Positions 8,308 through 16,850 of a stretch of DNA of 64,000 nucleotides are shown piece by piece. The number at the start of each line of letters is the position of its first letter. Position 1 is the first letter of the stretch. The stretch is taken from the NCBI GenBank assembly GCA_958448705.1, contig CAUDEY010000001.1, positions 182,724-246,723 of the forward strand, read 5' to 3'. This DNA comes from UMGS1322 sp900550765. Lineage in GTDB: Bacteria; Bacillota; Clostridia; Christensenellales; QALW01. The notes below the pieces were generated by a model. That model saw nothing but the letters and a program-made list of their open reading frames with translations, was not told the DNA's origin and did not search any database. The translations under genes and the position numbers were made by a program.

Positions 8308-10635
8308 TTAAAACCCCTCTAACTCCTCAAAAAATCCTGTTATATTCAAAAACATTCTATATTCCTCAAAACTCAGTCCCTTTTCCATTTCAGGAATAAA
8401 GTGATTGCAGCCACAGCCTGCACTGCCGTTCCACTGCATCAGATAAAATGCTTTTTTCTCCGGCAGCACCCCGATAGACATACTCGCATTCGGCGGAATA
8501 CTGCAATTTCCCGAAAGAAGGACTTGATCGTGCAAAACCTCACGCACGGTATATTCCGCTGCAACCGTTTGCTGTGTATCGTTCACCGCAAATAACGAAA
8601 TCATTCCGTTTTCCGGCTCCCCGCACAGCAGACAAAACGGCTGCTGCGAACGCTTGATATAAGAATACGCCAGCTTTTTGCGACCATACCAATCCACCAC
8701 GGCATCGGAAATCTGTGGCCAGCCGTCAATTACATTCCACCACAAGATGCCCGTTCGGTATCCTTTTTCGGCACGAAATTTTTCTATAAAGAACTTATCT
8801 GCCTCCGCTTGAGAAATCTGACTCTGCAGTGCAAAATCAGAAAGCGAATCCGCCGCTGAACCGAAAAGCCGTTCTACCTGCCGGATCATCAGCGGAATCC
8901 GATAGGCAAAAGGTGCCTTTGAATCCCCTTCAGGATTAGACGCATGAAGCAGCCACTGAGGATCCTCGCATTTTTTGCCGTCCCCCATATTTTTCAGGCT
9001 CTCGCCGGAGAGGAACTGCCGGAGTGTTTCCGGTGCAGGGCAGCCGTGATAACCGGTTTCCGACGCAAAATGACATACAGAATTTTTATAATAATCGCCT
9101 TTAAAAAAATCCCGCGGGCCCCAAAGGTGATCCTCCGAAGGATTCCCGCCGCAAACAGCCGTTTCATCCATATACGGCGAACTTGGCAAATACGGACGGG
9201 TGCCGTCAAACATCTCCACAATATGCGGCAGGAGCCCGCGCGTCAATAAATTTTTATTCGGATCCGCACGGTGCAGCGTTTGCCCGTTCCATACGATTCG
9301 ATTCCACAGGGCAAACTGATCGCACTCATTATCCCCCGACCAGAGCACCAGGCTGGAATGATTCCGCAGGCGGCACACGATCTGTTCCGCCTCTTGTGCA
9401 AGCAGATGCAGAAAACGCTCATCCTCCGGATAAGAGGCACAGGCCATCGCAAAATCCTGCCACACAAGAATCCCGTGTGCATCACAAAAATCAAAAAACT
9501 CCTCATGGGGATAAACATTCCCACCCCAGCAGCGGATCATATTACAACCCAAATCCAGTGCCAAAGCAAGGCCGCGGGGCGTGTATTCCTCATGCCGTGC
9601 AGGAAAGGCGTCTACCGGCACCCAGTTAGTGCCCAAAACAAAGATTTTTTTACCATTAATAAGGAATCCAAAACGGCCGTCTTTTCCAGCCAAAGATGTC
9701 CGATCCAGCGCTACCGTGCGAACGCCGAAAGCGAACGTCCGCGTATCGCACTCTTTTCCGCGGAAAAACAGAGTAACTTTAACCTCATAAAGATTTGGCT
9801 CCCCATAATTCTTCGGCCACCAAAGCCGGACGCGTTCAGCCCTGAGATCCAAAATCTCAGCACTGCCGAAAAGTTTTCTTTGCGCAAAAAAGGACGCTTC
9901 CCCGCATTTTCCTTCCACAGCAACGGTAAAATCCTGCAAAAAATCCTCCTCTGTCTGCACACGCAGAAAGCATTTCAGATCCGCACTTTCCTCCTCAATA
10001 TTAACCGTCCATAAAAAGACCTCTTTTATGCGGCTTTTCGGCTTATATACAAGCTTCACGGGCCGCCAAAGTCCGGCAGATACCGTACGCGGCATAATAT
10101 CCCACCCGTACATATACGGTGCCTTGCGCACGGCAACTGAATCCAAATGATATCGCTGGCTGCGGCAATGCGGCGGTATCGTTAACGTACGGGAATAAAC
10201 CCCCGCAGGAATGATATGTACCACCAGTTCATGCTCTCCCGGCATTATACCATCCAGAGAGAATTCATAAGAAATCAGCATATTTTCAGTTTTGCCCAAA
10301 AGAATACCGTCTATGAAAATTTCCGCCGCAGTATCGATCCCCTCAAAACACAGAAAGGCATCTTGTTCATGCTCCTCCAACCAAAAACGGGAAAAATACC
10401 ACAAATGTGTGCTTTCCAACCGCTGTGCCTGCAGGATATTCACGCCGTAATATAAATCGTTCAGCATCCCCGCACGCATCAGATCCAGTTCCATGCAGCC
10501 CGGCACGGCGGCATCTACAATTGTATACCCGCCCGCACGGATCTCCTGCTCCGTTCTGGCGTAAAAAGGGTCTTTGATGACCCGGCTGTGCGGTACAAGC
10601 GCCACCTGCCAGGAATCCAAAATTTTTTCCTTCAT
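8308..10635 (-). CDS. Glycoside hydrolase family 2, beta-mannosidase-like
   Basis: A 775-residue GH2 enzyme. The N-terminal jelly-roll and immunoglobulin-like domains precede a TIM barrel that begins near GTNWVPVDAFPAR, a beta-mannosidase hallmark. The probable acid/base Glu is E437 in GDNECD (families usually have GNNE), and the probable nucleophile is E526 in FASETGYHG. There is no signal peptide, so it acts inside the cell on imported oligosaccharides. ATG at 10635 follows GGAGGAG and overlaps the SIS gene stop as ATGA. It is the last gene of the ROK-SIS-GH2 operon. Beta-mannoside specificity is inferred from the barrel motifs, not proven. Confidence 0.88.
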   Translation of the reverse strand: MKEKILDSWQVALVPHSRVIKDPFYARTEQEIRAGGYTIVDAAVPGCMELDLMRAGMLNDLYYGVNILQAQRLESTHLWYFSRFWLEEHEQDAFLCFEGIDTAAEIFIDGILLGKTENMLISYEFSLDGIMPGEHELVVHIIPAGVYSRTLTIPPHCRSQRYHLDSVAVRKAPYMYGWDIMPRTVSAGLWRPVKLVYKPKSRIKEVFLWTVNIEEESADLKCFLRVQTEEDFLQDFTVAVEGKCGEASFFAQRKLFGSAEILDLRAERVRLWWPKNYGEPNLYEVKVTLFFRGKECDTRTFAFGVRTVALDRTSLAGKDGRFGFLINGKKIFVLGTNWVPVDAFPARHEEYTPRGLALALDLGCNMIRCWGGNVYPHEEFFDFCDAHGILVWQDFAMACASYPEDERFLHLLAQEAEQIVCRLRNHSSLVLWSGDNECDQFALWNRIVWNGQTLHRADPNKNLLTRGLLPHIVEMFDGTRPYLPSSPYMDETAVCGGNPSEDHLWGPRDFFKGDYYKNSVCHFASETGYHGCPAPETLRQFLSGESLKNMGDGKKCEDPQWLLHASNPEGDSKAPFAYRIPLMIRQVERLFGSAADSLSDFALQSQISQAEADKFFIEKFRAEKGYRTGILWWNVIDGWPQISDAVVDWYGRKKLAYSYIKRSQQPFCLLCGEPENGMISLFAVNDTQQTVAAEYTVREVLHDQVLLSGNCSIPPNASMSIGVLPEKKAFYLMQWNGSAGCGCNHFIPEMEKGLSFEEYRMFLNITGFFEELEGF

Positions 10636-11252
10636 TTTTCTTCTCCTCCAAAAAGTTTTTCTTCGCACTCAGCGCAAAGAACATGATATATCGGCAGATG
10701 CAATTCCTGTATTTTATAGGTTTCCGTCTCCGGTACGCGAATACAGCAATCACTTAAGGCTGCCAGCGCACCGCCGCTTTGGCCGCAGAGACTGATCATG
10801 CGCAGGCCCATAGCCTTAGCTGTTTTAGCTGCAACACACACATTCCGCGCATTGCCGGAGGTGGATATTCCCCAGAATACATCGTTCTTTCTTCCTAAAG
10901 CAAATACCAGCTGCGCATAGGCAAGAGACGCATCCACATCATTGGAAAATGCGGTCAGTGCCGCCTCAAAGGCCGGTAGCGGAATAGCTGGAATCCCCTT
11001 CTGCAGCCGGGAACGGATCTCTTCTTCCAATTCCGGCAGTTCGCTCTTTTCTACCGGACGCCTTTGCAAAAATCCCTTTAAAAGCTCTCCGGAGATATGC
11101 GCGCAGTCCGCAGCGCTGCCACCGTTTCCGCAAAGCAGTATTTTGCCGCCGCTTTGTGCCGTTTCCACTAAAAGTTCTACCGCAGCTATCATATCGGCTC
11201 TGCACTCCCGAAGGCAGGTATACCGTGCCATGACCTCATCTATTTTTCTCAT
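10632..11252 (-). CDS. SIS-domain phosphosugar isomerase (GmhA-like)
   Basis: A sugar isomerase domain protein of about 206 residues. LLCGNGGSAADCAHISGELLKGF is the phosphosugar-binding loop typical of GmhA/DiaA-type proteins, and WGISTSGNARNV is the second conserved Ser-rich loop. The second of two adjacent ATG codons (11252) is best placed after GGAGG. It overlaps the ROK gene by 17 nt and the GH2 gene by 4 nt, so all three are probably translated together. In this context it may act on a phosphosugar made by the ROK kinase; true heptose synthesis is less likely as no other heptose genes are near. Confidence 0.82.
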   Translation of the reverse strand: MRKIDEVMARYTCLRECRADMIAAVELLVETAQSGGKILLCGNGGSAADCAHISGELLKGFLQRRPVEKSELPELEEEIRSRLQKGIPAIPLPAFEAALTAFSNDVDASLAYAQLVFALGRKNDVFWGISTSGNARNVCVAAKTAKAMGLRMISLCGQSGGALAALSDCCIRVPETETYKIQELHLPIYHVLCAECEEKLFGGEEK

Positions 11253-12174
11253 CATAAACCTCCGCCGCAACGGCCAAGGCCGCCGCATCGCCTATATTTT
11301 CACCCAGAGCCGGAACAGTTATCCTGCAAGCTTCCAGCGCCTGAGGAAGCGCCTCTCTCCGCAAAACCCTCTGCATCTCCTCTTCCAAAAGATCCCGGCA
11401 GCGGGCAAACACACTGCCGATAATGATCAGCTCCGGATTCAGCAAATCGATCACAATAGCAAGTCCCGTTCCCAACTGCCTCCCACAAAGTGCAAAAGCC
11501 TTCTTTGCACAGGAATCTCCCTCGCGCGCCGCGCGTGCCAGCGATGCCGCGGTAATCTTCTCCAGTCCATCCCTGCAGCAAAAAGGGTTTTCCCCCCGCT
11601 GCATTGCTTCTCTGGCAAGCATCTTTCCCAGCTCCGCCAAACCGCCGCCGCTGCAAAAGCCTTCAAAAGAACCCATCTTTCCATAGCCGGCGGGACCAAA
11701 CGAATCCAGACGGATATGTCCCAATTCTCCGGCAAAGCCGTTGGCACCGCTATAGAGCCGGCCATTACAGATAATACCGGCTCCCAATCCGGTACCAAAA
11801 GTTAAAAACACCATGTTTTGCGTCCCCTTGCCCGCTCCAAAACGCCATTCAGCCATGGCGCAGGCATTTGCATCATTGCGCAAACCGGCGGGCACACCAA
11901 AAGCTCCCTCCAACATGCTTTTTATCGCAACCTGATCCCATCCGGGCAGATTGGGCGGCGAAAGAATTATCCCGTTCTTCTCATCCAAGGGGCCGCCGCA
12001 GCTTACGCCAATACTTGCAAATCCCCGCTGTTTTTTGATGACCGCAAAAATCTGCTGCAGCGTTTCTTCTTTATTTGTAGTTGCAAAGCTTATTTTTTCC
12101 TGCACCTCTCCAGTTTCCGTTCCGAATACTACAGCGCATTTCGTTCCGCCGATGTCGATTCCAACATATCTCAC
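11236..12174 (-). CDS. ROK-family sugar kinase
   Basis: A 312-residue ROK protein without an N-terminal helix-turn-helix, hence a kinase rather than a repressor. Visible motifs are YVGIDIGGTKCAVV (phosphate loop), GVSCGGPLD, RNDANACAMAEW with the probable catalytic Asp, and FGTGLGAGI. The usual zinc motif (GH followed by CxCGxxGCxE) is degenerate: after ELGHIRLD the segment reads GPAGYGKMGSFE with no Cys ligands. GTG at 12174 is chosen because AAAGGAGG sits 7 nt before it; the frame is open to 12246. It is the first gene of the operon and is divergent from an AraC regulator. Confidence 0.87.
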   Translation of the reverse strand: MRYVGIDIGGTKCAVVFGTETGEVQEKISFATTNKEETLQQIFAVIKKQRGFASIGVSCGGPLDEKNGIILSPPNLPGWDQVAIKSMLEGAFGVPAGLRNDANACAMAEWRFGAGKGTQNMVFLTFGTGLGAGIICNGRLYSGANGFAGELGHIRLDSFGPAGYGKMGSFEGFCSGGGLAELGKMLAREAMQRGENPFCCRDGLEKITAASLARAAREGDSCAKKAFALCGRQLGTGLAIVIDLLNPELIIIGSVFARCRDLLEEEMQRVLRREALPQALEACRITVPALGENIGDAAALAVAAEVYDEKNR

Positions 12175-12262
12175 AGTATCGCCTCCTTTCATATTATAAA
12201 AAAATTCTGCCGCTGTTTCTCTCAAAAACTTAGGAATTATCCGCAAATATTTAAGATTTTTA

Positions 12263-12290
12263 TTGAAATTATTGTTTTTTGCGGTATAAT
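12263..12290 (+). promoter_or_regulatory. Promoter of the AraC-type regulator
   Basis: TTGAAA (12263-12268), a 16-nt spacer and TATAAT (12285-12290) lie 28 nt before the ATG. The 145-bp interval between the regulator and the divergent ROK operon must also hold the operon promoter, which I could not place with confidence. Confidence 0.7.
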
Positions 12291-12318
12291 AATTCTATAA
12301 AGCGGGAGATGATACTTG

Positions 12319-13104
12319 ATGCAGAAACAGCGGCTGAAAAAAGAAGAATATATCGGTACGGGAAAACACCTGAATGTTGTCCGCCGAAACGCAAAAGATT
12401 TCCCGCTGCATGCCCATGATTACTTTGAACTGGAAATCATCTTAGAGGGGTGCGGCCTGCACCAGCTCAATGGTACAGAATACGCCCTTAAAAGGGGCTG
12501 TGTATATATAGTAAGTCCTGCCGATTTTCATAAAGTAACCGTACAGAAGCCGCTTTTATTATGGAACATTACCTTTGACGAATCACTGCTCTCCTCTGCA
12601 CAGATGCAGACCCTGCTTTTAAAAAAAGAATCCTGCTGTTTTTTTGCAGAGCAGATCCTACAAAAATTAGATACCGCAGCCGAACTTTTATTCCAAGAAG
12701 ATCAAAGCAGCTCACACATTCAACCTCTGATGGATTATATTCTCTCCTTTATTCTGGAAGATACGCCCTTAACAAACGAGCTTTCCGCCGTGAAAAAAGC
12801 CATGCTTTTTGTCCAAACCCATTTTCGCGAAAGTCCTTCGCTGCAGACAGCTGCTGCCCAGGTATGCCTTTCCCCGGTCTATTTCGGCAGTCTGTTTAAA
12901 AAATCCGTGGGGCAGTCCTATACACAATACCTTAACAGTTGCAAGATAAACTGTGCCAAAATATTGTTGGAGGATCATCTTTCTGTAACGGAGGCCTGCT
13001 TTGCCTCGGGCTTTGGCTCGCTTTCCAACTTTTTACAGGTATTCCGACAGCATACGGGCTGCTCGCCCCAGCAATATAAAGCACAAACATTCCAAAAAAC
13101 ATAA
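12319..13104 (+). CDS. AraC-family transcriptional regulator (cupin plus double HTH)
   Basis: About 261 residues. The N-terminal cupin sensor is recognisable from FPLHAHDYFELEIILEG and the following GCVYIVSPADFHKV. The C-terminal ~100 residues carry the two helix-turn-helix motifs ending GFGSLSNFLQVFRQHTGCSPQQYK. It is divergently transcribed from the ROK-SIS-GH2 operon and very likely regulates it in response to a sugar. A TTG three bases upstream of the chosen ATG is equally close to the GGGAG site, so the start could shift by one codon. Confidence 0.88.
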   Translation: MQKQRLKKEEYIGTGKHLNVVRRNAKDFPLHAHDYFELEIILEGCGLHQLNGTEYALKRGCVYIVSPADFHKVTVQKPLLLWNITFDESLLSSAQMQTLLLKKESCCFFAEQILQKLDTAAELLFQEDQSSSHIQPLMDYILSFILEDTPLTNELSAVKKAMLFVQTHFRESPSLQTAAAQVCLSPVYFGSLFKKSVGQSYTQYLNSCKINCAKILLEDHLSVTEACFASGFGSLSNFLQVFRQHTGCSPQQYKAQTFQKT

Positions 13105-13135
13105 AAAAAGACCGGCCCCAAGGCAGGTCTTTTTT
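13104..13135 (+). terminator. Intrinsic terminator after the AraC regulator
   Basis: AAAAAAGACC and GGTCTTTTTT pair across a 12-nt loop directly after the stop codon and end in a T-run. Confidence 0.9.
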
Positions 13136-13186
13136 ATACGAAAGAGAAATAAATGGTTTCTTCGGTACCTTTTATCTCTGTCTTCG

Positions 13187-13218
13187 CCTGAACAAAAGCC
13201 CCGCGGCTTTCCTTCAGG
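13187..13218 (-). repeat. Hairpin downstream of the Cys-rich gene
   Basis: CCTGAACAAAAGCC and GGCTTTCCTTCAGG form a 14-bp imperfect stem around CCGC. It lies 30 nt beyond the stop of the minus-strand Cys-rich gene. There is no U-tract, so it may stabilise the 3' end or terminate poorly. Confidence 0.45.
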
Positions 13219-13248
13219 TCTTACCGTTATTATGTGCAGCAAAAATTG

Positions 13249-13464
13249 TTAGCAGCCGCAGCCGTTGTTGTTTCCGCAGCCATTGCCGCAGTCACCGCAG
13301 CAGCAAAGCAGAAGAATCAGAATGATGATCCAGCAGCAGTTGCCGTCACCGCCAAATCCACCGCAGCCATTATTGCCGCCGCAGCAGAAAAGGATGATAA
13401 GAAGAATGATCAGCCAGGTGCAATCATTGTTGCCGCACTCGTTTCTGGAAAAGAATCCGCCCAT
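13249..13464 (-). CDS. Small Cys/Gly-rich hydrophobic protein
   Basis: A 71-residue protein with two short hydrophobic stretches (WLIILLIILFCC and CCWIIILILLLCCC) joined and followed by Gly/Asn/Cys-rich tails ending NGCGC. There are about 16 cysteines. ATG at 13464 follows AAGGAG with normal spacing. I do not recognise a family. The composition is like small spore-coat or envelope proteins of Bacillota. Upstream, the minus strand has CATAATATA with an AC dinucleotide 17 nt before it, similar to the mother-cell sigma-K promoter pattern; this is suggestive only. A protein of the same style is at 48261-48542. Confidence 0.65.
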   Translation of the reverse strand: MGGFFSRNECGNNDCTWLIILLIILFCCGGNNGCGGFGGDGNCCWIIILILLLCCCGDCGNGCGNNNGCGC

Positions 13465-13517
13465 AATAAAACTCCTTTTTAACAAAAATTTGTAAGTACA
13501 TCTTACAGTGATATATT

Positions 13518-13600
13518 ATGTCAGCGGCGTCAAAGTTGTTACAAACCGCTCCATGTGAAAATTGCTCAGGCTTTTTGTGCAGTTTGACAGTAGCGTCAAA
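13518..13600 (+). repeat. Repeated GCGTCAAA motif upstream of the ABC ATPase
   Basis: GTCAGCGGCGTCAAA (13518-13532) and GACAGTAGCGTCAAA (13586-13600) are near copies 68 bp apart. The second also forms the inverted repeat TTTGAC/GTCAAA. They precede the ATPase gene and could be operator half-sites. The TTGACA inside the second copy has no -10 at standard spacing; TACAAT is 24 nt downstream. Confidence 0.4.
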
Positions 13601-13648
13601 ATACAGAGCATGATACAATGATAAAAAATAATTCGGGAGGACTGTTTT

Positions 13649-14770
13649 ATGGCAGGCGTTACTTTAAGACATATCTATAAGGTATATCCGGGCGGTGTTA
13701 CCGCTGTTAATGACTTTAACCTGGTAATTAAGGATAAAGAATTTATCGTTTTGGTAGGCCCCTCCGGCTGCGGAAAATCTACCACGCTTCGTATGGTGGC
13801 CGGCCTTGAGGAGATTACCGAAGGCGAACTCTTCATCGGCGATAAGCTGATGAACGACGTTGCCCCCAAAGACAGAGATATCGCAATGGTTTTCCAAAAC
13901 TATGCGCTGTATCCGCATATGACGGTTTACGAGAACATGGCGTTCGGCCTTCGGTTGCGTAAAGTACATAAGGGCGAAATTGACAAAAAGGTTAAAGAGG
14001 CCGCCAAGGCGCTGGGTATTGAAGAATACTTGAACCGCAAACCCAAAGCGCTCTCCGGCGGACAGCGTCAGCGTGTTGCGTTAGGCCGTGCTATCGTGCG
14101 TGAGCCCATGGTTTTCTTAATGGACGAACCGCTTTCCAACTTGGACGCAAAACTGCGTGTACAGATGCGTACCGAAATCACCCGTCTGCATAAACGTTTA
14201 AATACTACTTTCATCTATGTTACCCACGACCAAACGGAAGCTATGACAATGGGTACCCGCATCGTTGTTATGAAGGATGGCTTTATTCAGCAGGTAGATT
14301 CTCCGCAGAACCTCTACGATTATCCCTGCAACAAGTTTGTGGCCGGTTTCATCGGTTCTCCGCAGATGAACTTCTTTGACGCAACGTTGATCAAAGAAGG
14401 CGACAACGTAATTGCGCGCTTTGGCGAAAACAAAGTAACGCTTCCTCAAACGATTGTTTCCAAGCTGACAGATGAAAGCTATATCGGTAAGGATGTTACC
14501 TTAGGAATCCGCCCTGACGATATCCATGACGAACAGGTATTCATCGAAGCACATCCTGAAGCAAAAATTAAAGCGCATGTAGATATTCTTGAAAAGCTGG
14601 GTTTTGAAACCTTAGTTTACTTAGAGATGGATGGCAAAGATGATAACGCCGTTGCCCGTGTCAACCCGCGTTCTACCATTATGAGCGGCGATGACGTTGT
14701 ACTTGCTTTAGATCCTTATCGCATCCAATTATTTGACAAGGATACCGAGGTAAGTATTTTAGATAACTGA
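13649..14770 (+). CDS. ugpC: Sugar ABC transporter ATP-binding protein (MsmX/UgpC type)
   Basis: A 373-residue ATPase that powers carbohydrate ABC importers. Walker A is GPSGCGKST, the Q-loop lies in MVFQNYALYPHM, the signature is LSGGQRQRVALGRA, Walker B is VFLMDEPLSNLDA and the switch His is in VTHDQTEAMT. The C-terminal ~130 residues form the OB-like MalK regulatory domain, with GIRPDDI and the ending AVARVNPRS...DPYRIQLFD. No permease or binding-protein gene is adjacent. This fits a shared ATPase like MsmX that serves several importers encoded elsewhere. GGGAGGA precedes the ATG. Confidence 0.93.
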   Translation: MAGVTLRHIYKVYPGGVTAVNDFNLVIKDKEFIVLVGPSGCGKSTTLRMVAGLEEITEGELFIGDKLMNDVAPKDRDIAMVFQNYALYPHMTVYENMAFGLRLRKVHKGEIDKKVKEAAKALGIEEYLNRKPKALSGGQRQRVALGRAIVREPMVFLMDEPLSNLDAKLRVQMRTEITRLHKRLNTTFIYVTHDQTEAMTMGTRIVVMKDGFIQQVDSPQNLYDYPCNKFVAGFIGSPQMNFFDATLIKEGDNVIARFGENKVTLPQTIVSKLTDESYIGKDVTLGIRPDDIHDEQVFIEAHPEAKIKAHVDILEKLGFETLVYLEMDGKDDNAVARVNPRSTIMSGDDVVLALDPYRIQLFDKDTEVSILDN

Positions 14771-14780
14771 TATAATTTGA

Positions 14781-14812
14781 AAGCCCTCTGCTTGCGCAGA
14801 GGGCTTTTTTAT
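14781..14812 (+). terminator. Intrinsic terminator after the ABC ATPase
   Basis: AAGCCCTCTGC and GCAGAGGGCTT form a perfect 11-bp stem around TTGC, followed by a T-run. The convergent GH36 gene ends 30 nt further on. Confidence 0.95.
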
Positions 14813-14841
14813 TTTTCTTTGTATGAAACAAATACAAAAAG

Positions 14842-16563
14842 CTATTTTACAAACACTATTCCGGCACGCGGTACTATAAGCTCGCCTATCGCCTCCGGCC
14901 CAAAAACACCGCTTGCCTGCTCCTGCCCCATGCAATCTACGATTCGATAGTTCCTTCCCGTACAATTTTTAAAATAAAGGCTTTGGCTTGCCGTGCCGTT
15001 TACTACAGCAAAATCCGCATATGCACCGGCAATAACTGGCTGCGTATACGCCGTAATTACCGCTTTATCTCCCAAGCTTGCGCAAACCTGGCTGTATCCT
15101 GCTTCCGGATTAAAAGCTGTAAGTTTGCCTTCTAATAAAACCTCTCGGTTCTGCCGCCAAAAAGAAAGATAATAAGAAAGCATACGCCGGTGGTCCTCCC
15201 GCAGGCGGTTCAGCCGCATGGAAATCTGCGGTACACTGTAAAGCACGCTTATCAGCTGTGCCGCCGCGCTCTCTACCGAATCGTCATAATGCCACATCAG
15301 CATATCGGAATGAACGGCCGTTTTGCCGGAAGTCAACCGAAGATTTACTACATCTCCACGGTTGCGCAGCGCATCACCCGGACAGTCTGCTACGCGCAGC
15401 ATATTGCCGTACCGACGAATATTCGGCCCTACATAAGTTTGGCGGAACTCAAGCAAAACTTCCGGATTCTGCTGGTACAATACCTCTGTAACTTCCCGCA
15501 TCAGCGCATCCACACCGTCCTCCAGAGAAGCATAATCCCGCCGGGGATCCTCTTCAATCGATTTTCCGCGCAGAATAAAGGAATCAATAAAGTCCAGCTT
15601 TAAACCGTCCAATCCCCACGCTGCTACAGCTTCTTTATACGTCTTTACTAAGTACTGCCGCACCTGCGGATACCGCGGATCCAGCGCCCAGAAATCCCTT
15701 CCGTTGCCGCTGCCGTCCAGCAGCATATCGCGAAATTGCTCATAGGCCGAAGAGTGAAGTCCTACAAAAGGCACCGAATACCATAGCATCACCTTCATAC
15801 CGATAGCATGAAGCTGATCCACAAACGCCTTCATATCCGGTATTTTGGAAGAAGCCACCTTCCAATCGCCGCAGTAAGCATAGCCGCGGCTGTTATCCTC
15901 CGTCTGCCACCCGTCATCAATGATCACGGTCTCCATTCCCGCAGCCTTTGAGAGCCGGCACTCCTCTAAAATTTGTTCCCTGTCCAACAGTTGATGAAAG
16001 CTGTACCACAGGGAATCCATCGGCATTTTAGCCGCCTCCGGCACCGGGGCAGGCGCATAATAGTCTTTCTCCCACCAGTTCACGACATCGTAGATGCTGT
16101 CATAATACGGAATATCGCGCATATCCAGCCGCAGCACAGCCCGATACGACTCCACCGGCGTAGTAGGCAGTGTAAAGAACTCTACCGTACAATCGATACA
16201 GCCGTCCTCCTCACAAATCCCCGTAGCAATTGCCGTAGGCGTTGCTGCATCCGAAAGTGCGATCGTCAGCCGATTCTTTCCCCCTAAGGAAATCACACTT
16301 TGCAGCGGCATCCAGGCTGCCAGCCTTGCCTCGGTACGGCGCTTGCTCCAATTCGGGCCAAGATGACGGGAATCCCGCAGGGACGGGCTCCAAACCGAAT
16401 AGCAATCGCATGCCGGCAGCTTCCAGGTGATTTTAAACTTCTGCGGCACGGCTTTTTCCTGAAGCTGCATCACAACATCTGCGTAAAAAACGCCGTTCTC
16501 CTCCCGCTGGTTCACCAGTTCAATTCTCGTCTGCGGATTTCCTCCGCTGATTTCAAAATTCAT
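14842..16563 (-). CDS. Alpha-galactosidase-like glycoside hydrolase (GH36 group)
   Basis: A 573-residue cytoplasmic enzyme with an N-terminal beta-sandwich and a TIM barrel. The barrel shows IDDGWQTED, GDWKVASSKIPD, the nucleophile strand GLDGLKLDFID and the acid/base segment RVADCPGDALRNR, all in GH36/melibiase order. It probably removes terminal alpha-galactosides such as melibiose or raffinose-type sugars. There is no signal peptide. ATG at 16563 follows AAGGAG; the longer frame to 16608 has no ribosome-binding site. It is transcribed alone, convergent with the ATPase gene. Confidence 0.87.
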   Translation of the reverse strand: MNFEISGGNPQTRIELVNQREENGVFYADVVMQLQEKAVPQKFKITWKLPACDCYSVWSPSLRDSRHLGPNWSKRRTEARLAAWMPLQSVISLGGKNRLTIALSDAATPTAIATGICEEDGCIDCTVEFFTLPTTPVESYRAVLRLDMRDIPYYDSIYDVVNWWEKDYYAPAPVPEAAKMPMDSLWYSFHQLLDREQILEECRLSKAAGMETVIIDDGWQTEDNSRGYAYCGDWKVASSKIPDMKAFVDQLHAIGMKVMLWYSVPFVGLHSSAYEQFRDMLLDGSGNGRDFWALDPRYPQVRQYLVKTYKEAVAAWGLDGLKLDFIDSFILRGKSIEEDPRRDYASLEDGVDALMREVTEVLYQQNPEVLLEFRQTYVGPNIRRYGNMLRVADCPGDALRNRGDVVNLRLTSGKTAVHSDMLMWHYDDSVESAAAQLISVLYSVPQISMRLNRLREDHRRMLSYYLSFWRQNREVLLEGKLTAFNPEAGYSQVCASLGDKAVITAYTQPVIAGAYADFAVVNGTASQSLYFKNCTGRNYRIVDCMGQEQASGVFGPEAIGELIVPRAGIVFVK

Positions 16564-16626
16564 AAAATACGCTCCTTTTTTGTATTCTATCATACTCCTG
16601 CCATACAAGCAAGAAAAGATACTATG

Positions 16627-16833
16627 TTACGGCGCCTGATAGTATTCCTGAAACAAATCGTTGGGTGTACATTCCAAAATATCACAAAGAGCCTTTAAAT
16701 TTTCAAACTTAATACTTTTCGTTTGGTTATTGATGATTTTATTAAAATTCTGATAGCTTAATCCCAACTGAATATACAGCCAATACTTTGTTTTGCCCTT
16801 TTCCTTTAAAATTTCATAAATGCGCAGTGTCAA
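16627..16833 (-). CDS. XRE-family helix-turn-helix repressor
   Basis: A 68-residue, single-domain Cro/CI-type protein: LRIYEILKEKGKTKYWLYIQLGLSYQNFNKIINN contains the HTH, followed by FENLKALCDILECTPNDLF, the usual last helix. The start is TTG at 16833, 8 nt after GGAG. It faces away from a secreted LRR-like gene across a 107-bp interval that holds three AT-rich palindromes. It is therefore the likely local repressor of both directions. Confidence 0.85.
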   Translation of the reverse strand: MTLRIYEILKEKGKTKYWLYIQLGLSYQNFNKIINNQTKSIKFENLKALCDILECTPNDLFQEYYQAP

Positions 16834-16850
16834 TTATATCACTCCAACAA

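Noticed and set aside
13234..13495. ORFs rich in Ala or Pro/Gln on the plus strand
   Set aside because: They are reverse-strand artefacts of the Cys-rich gene; the minus-strand frame has the ribosome-binding site.
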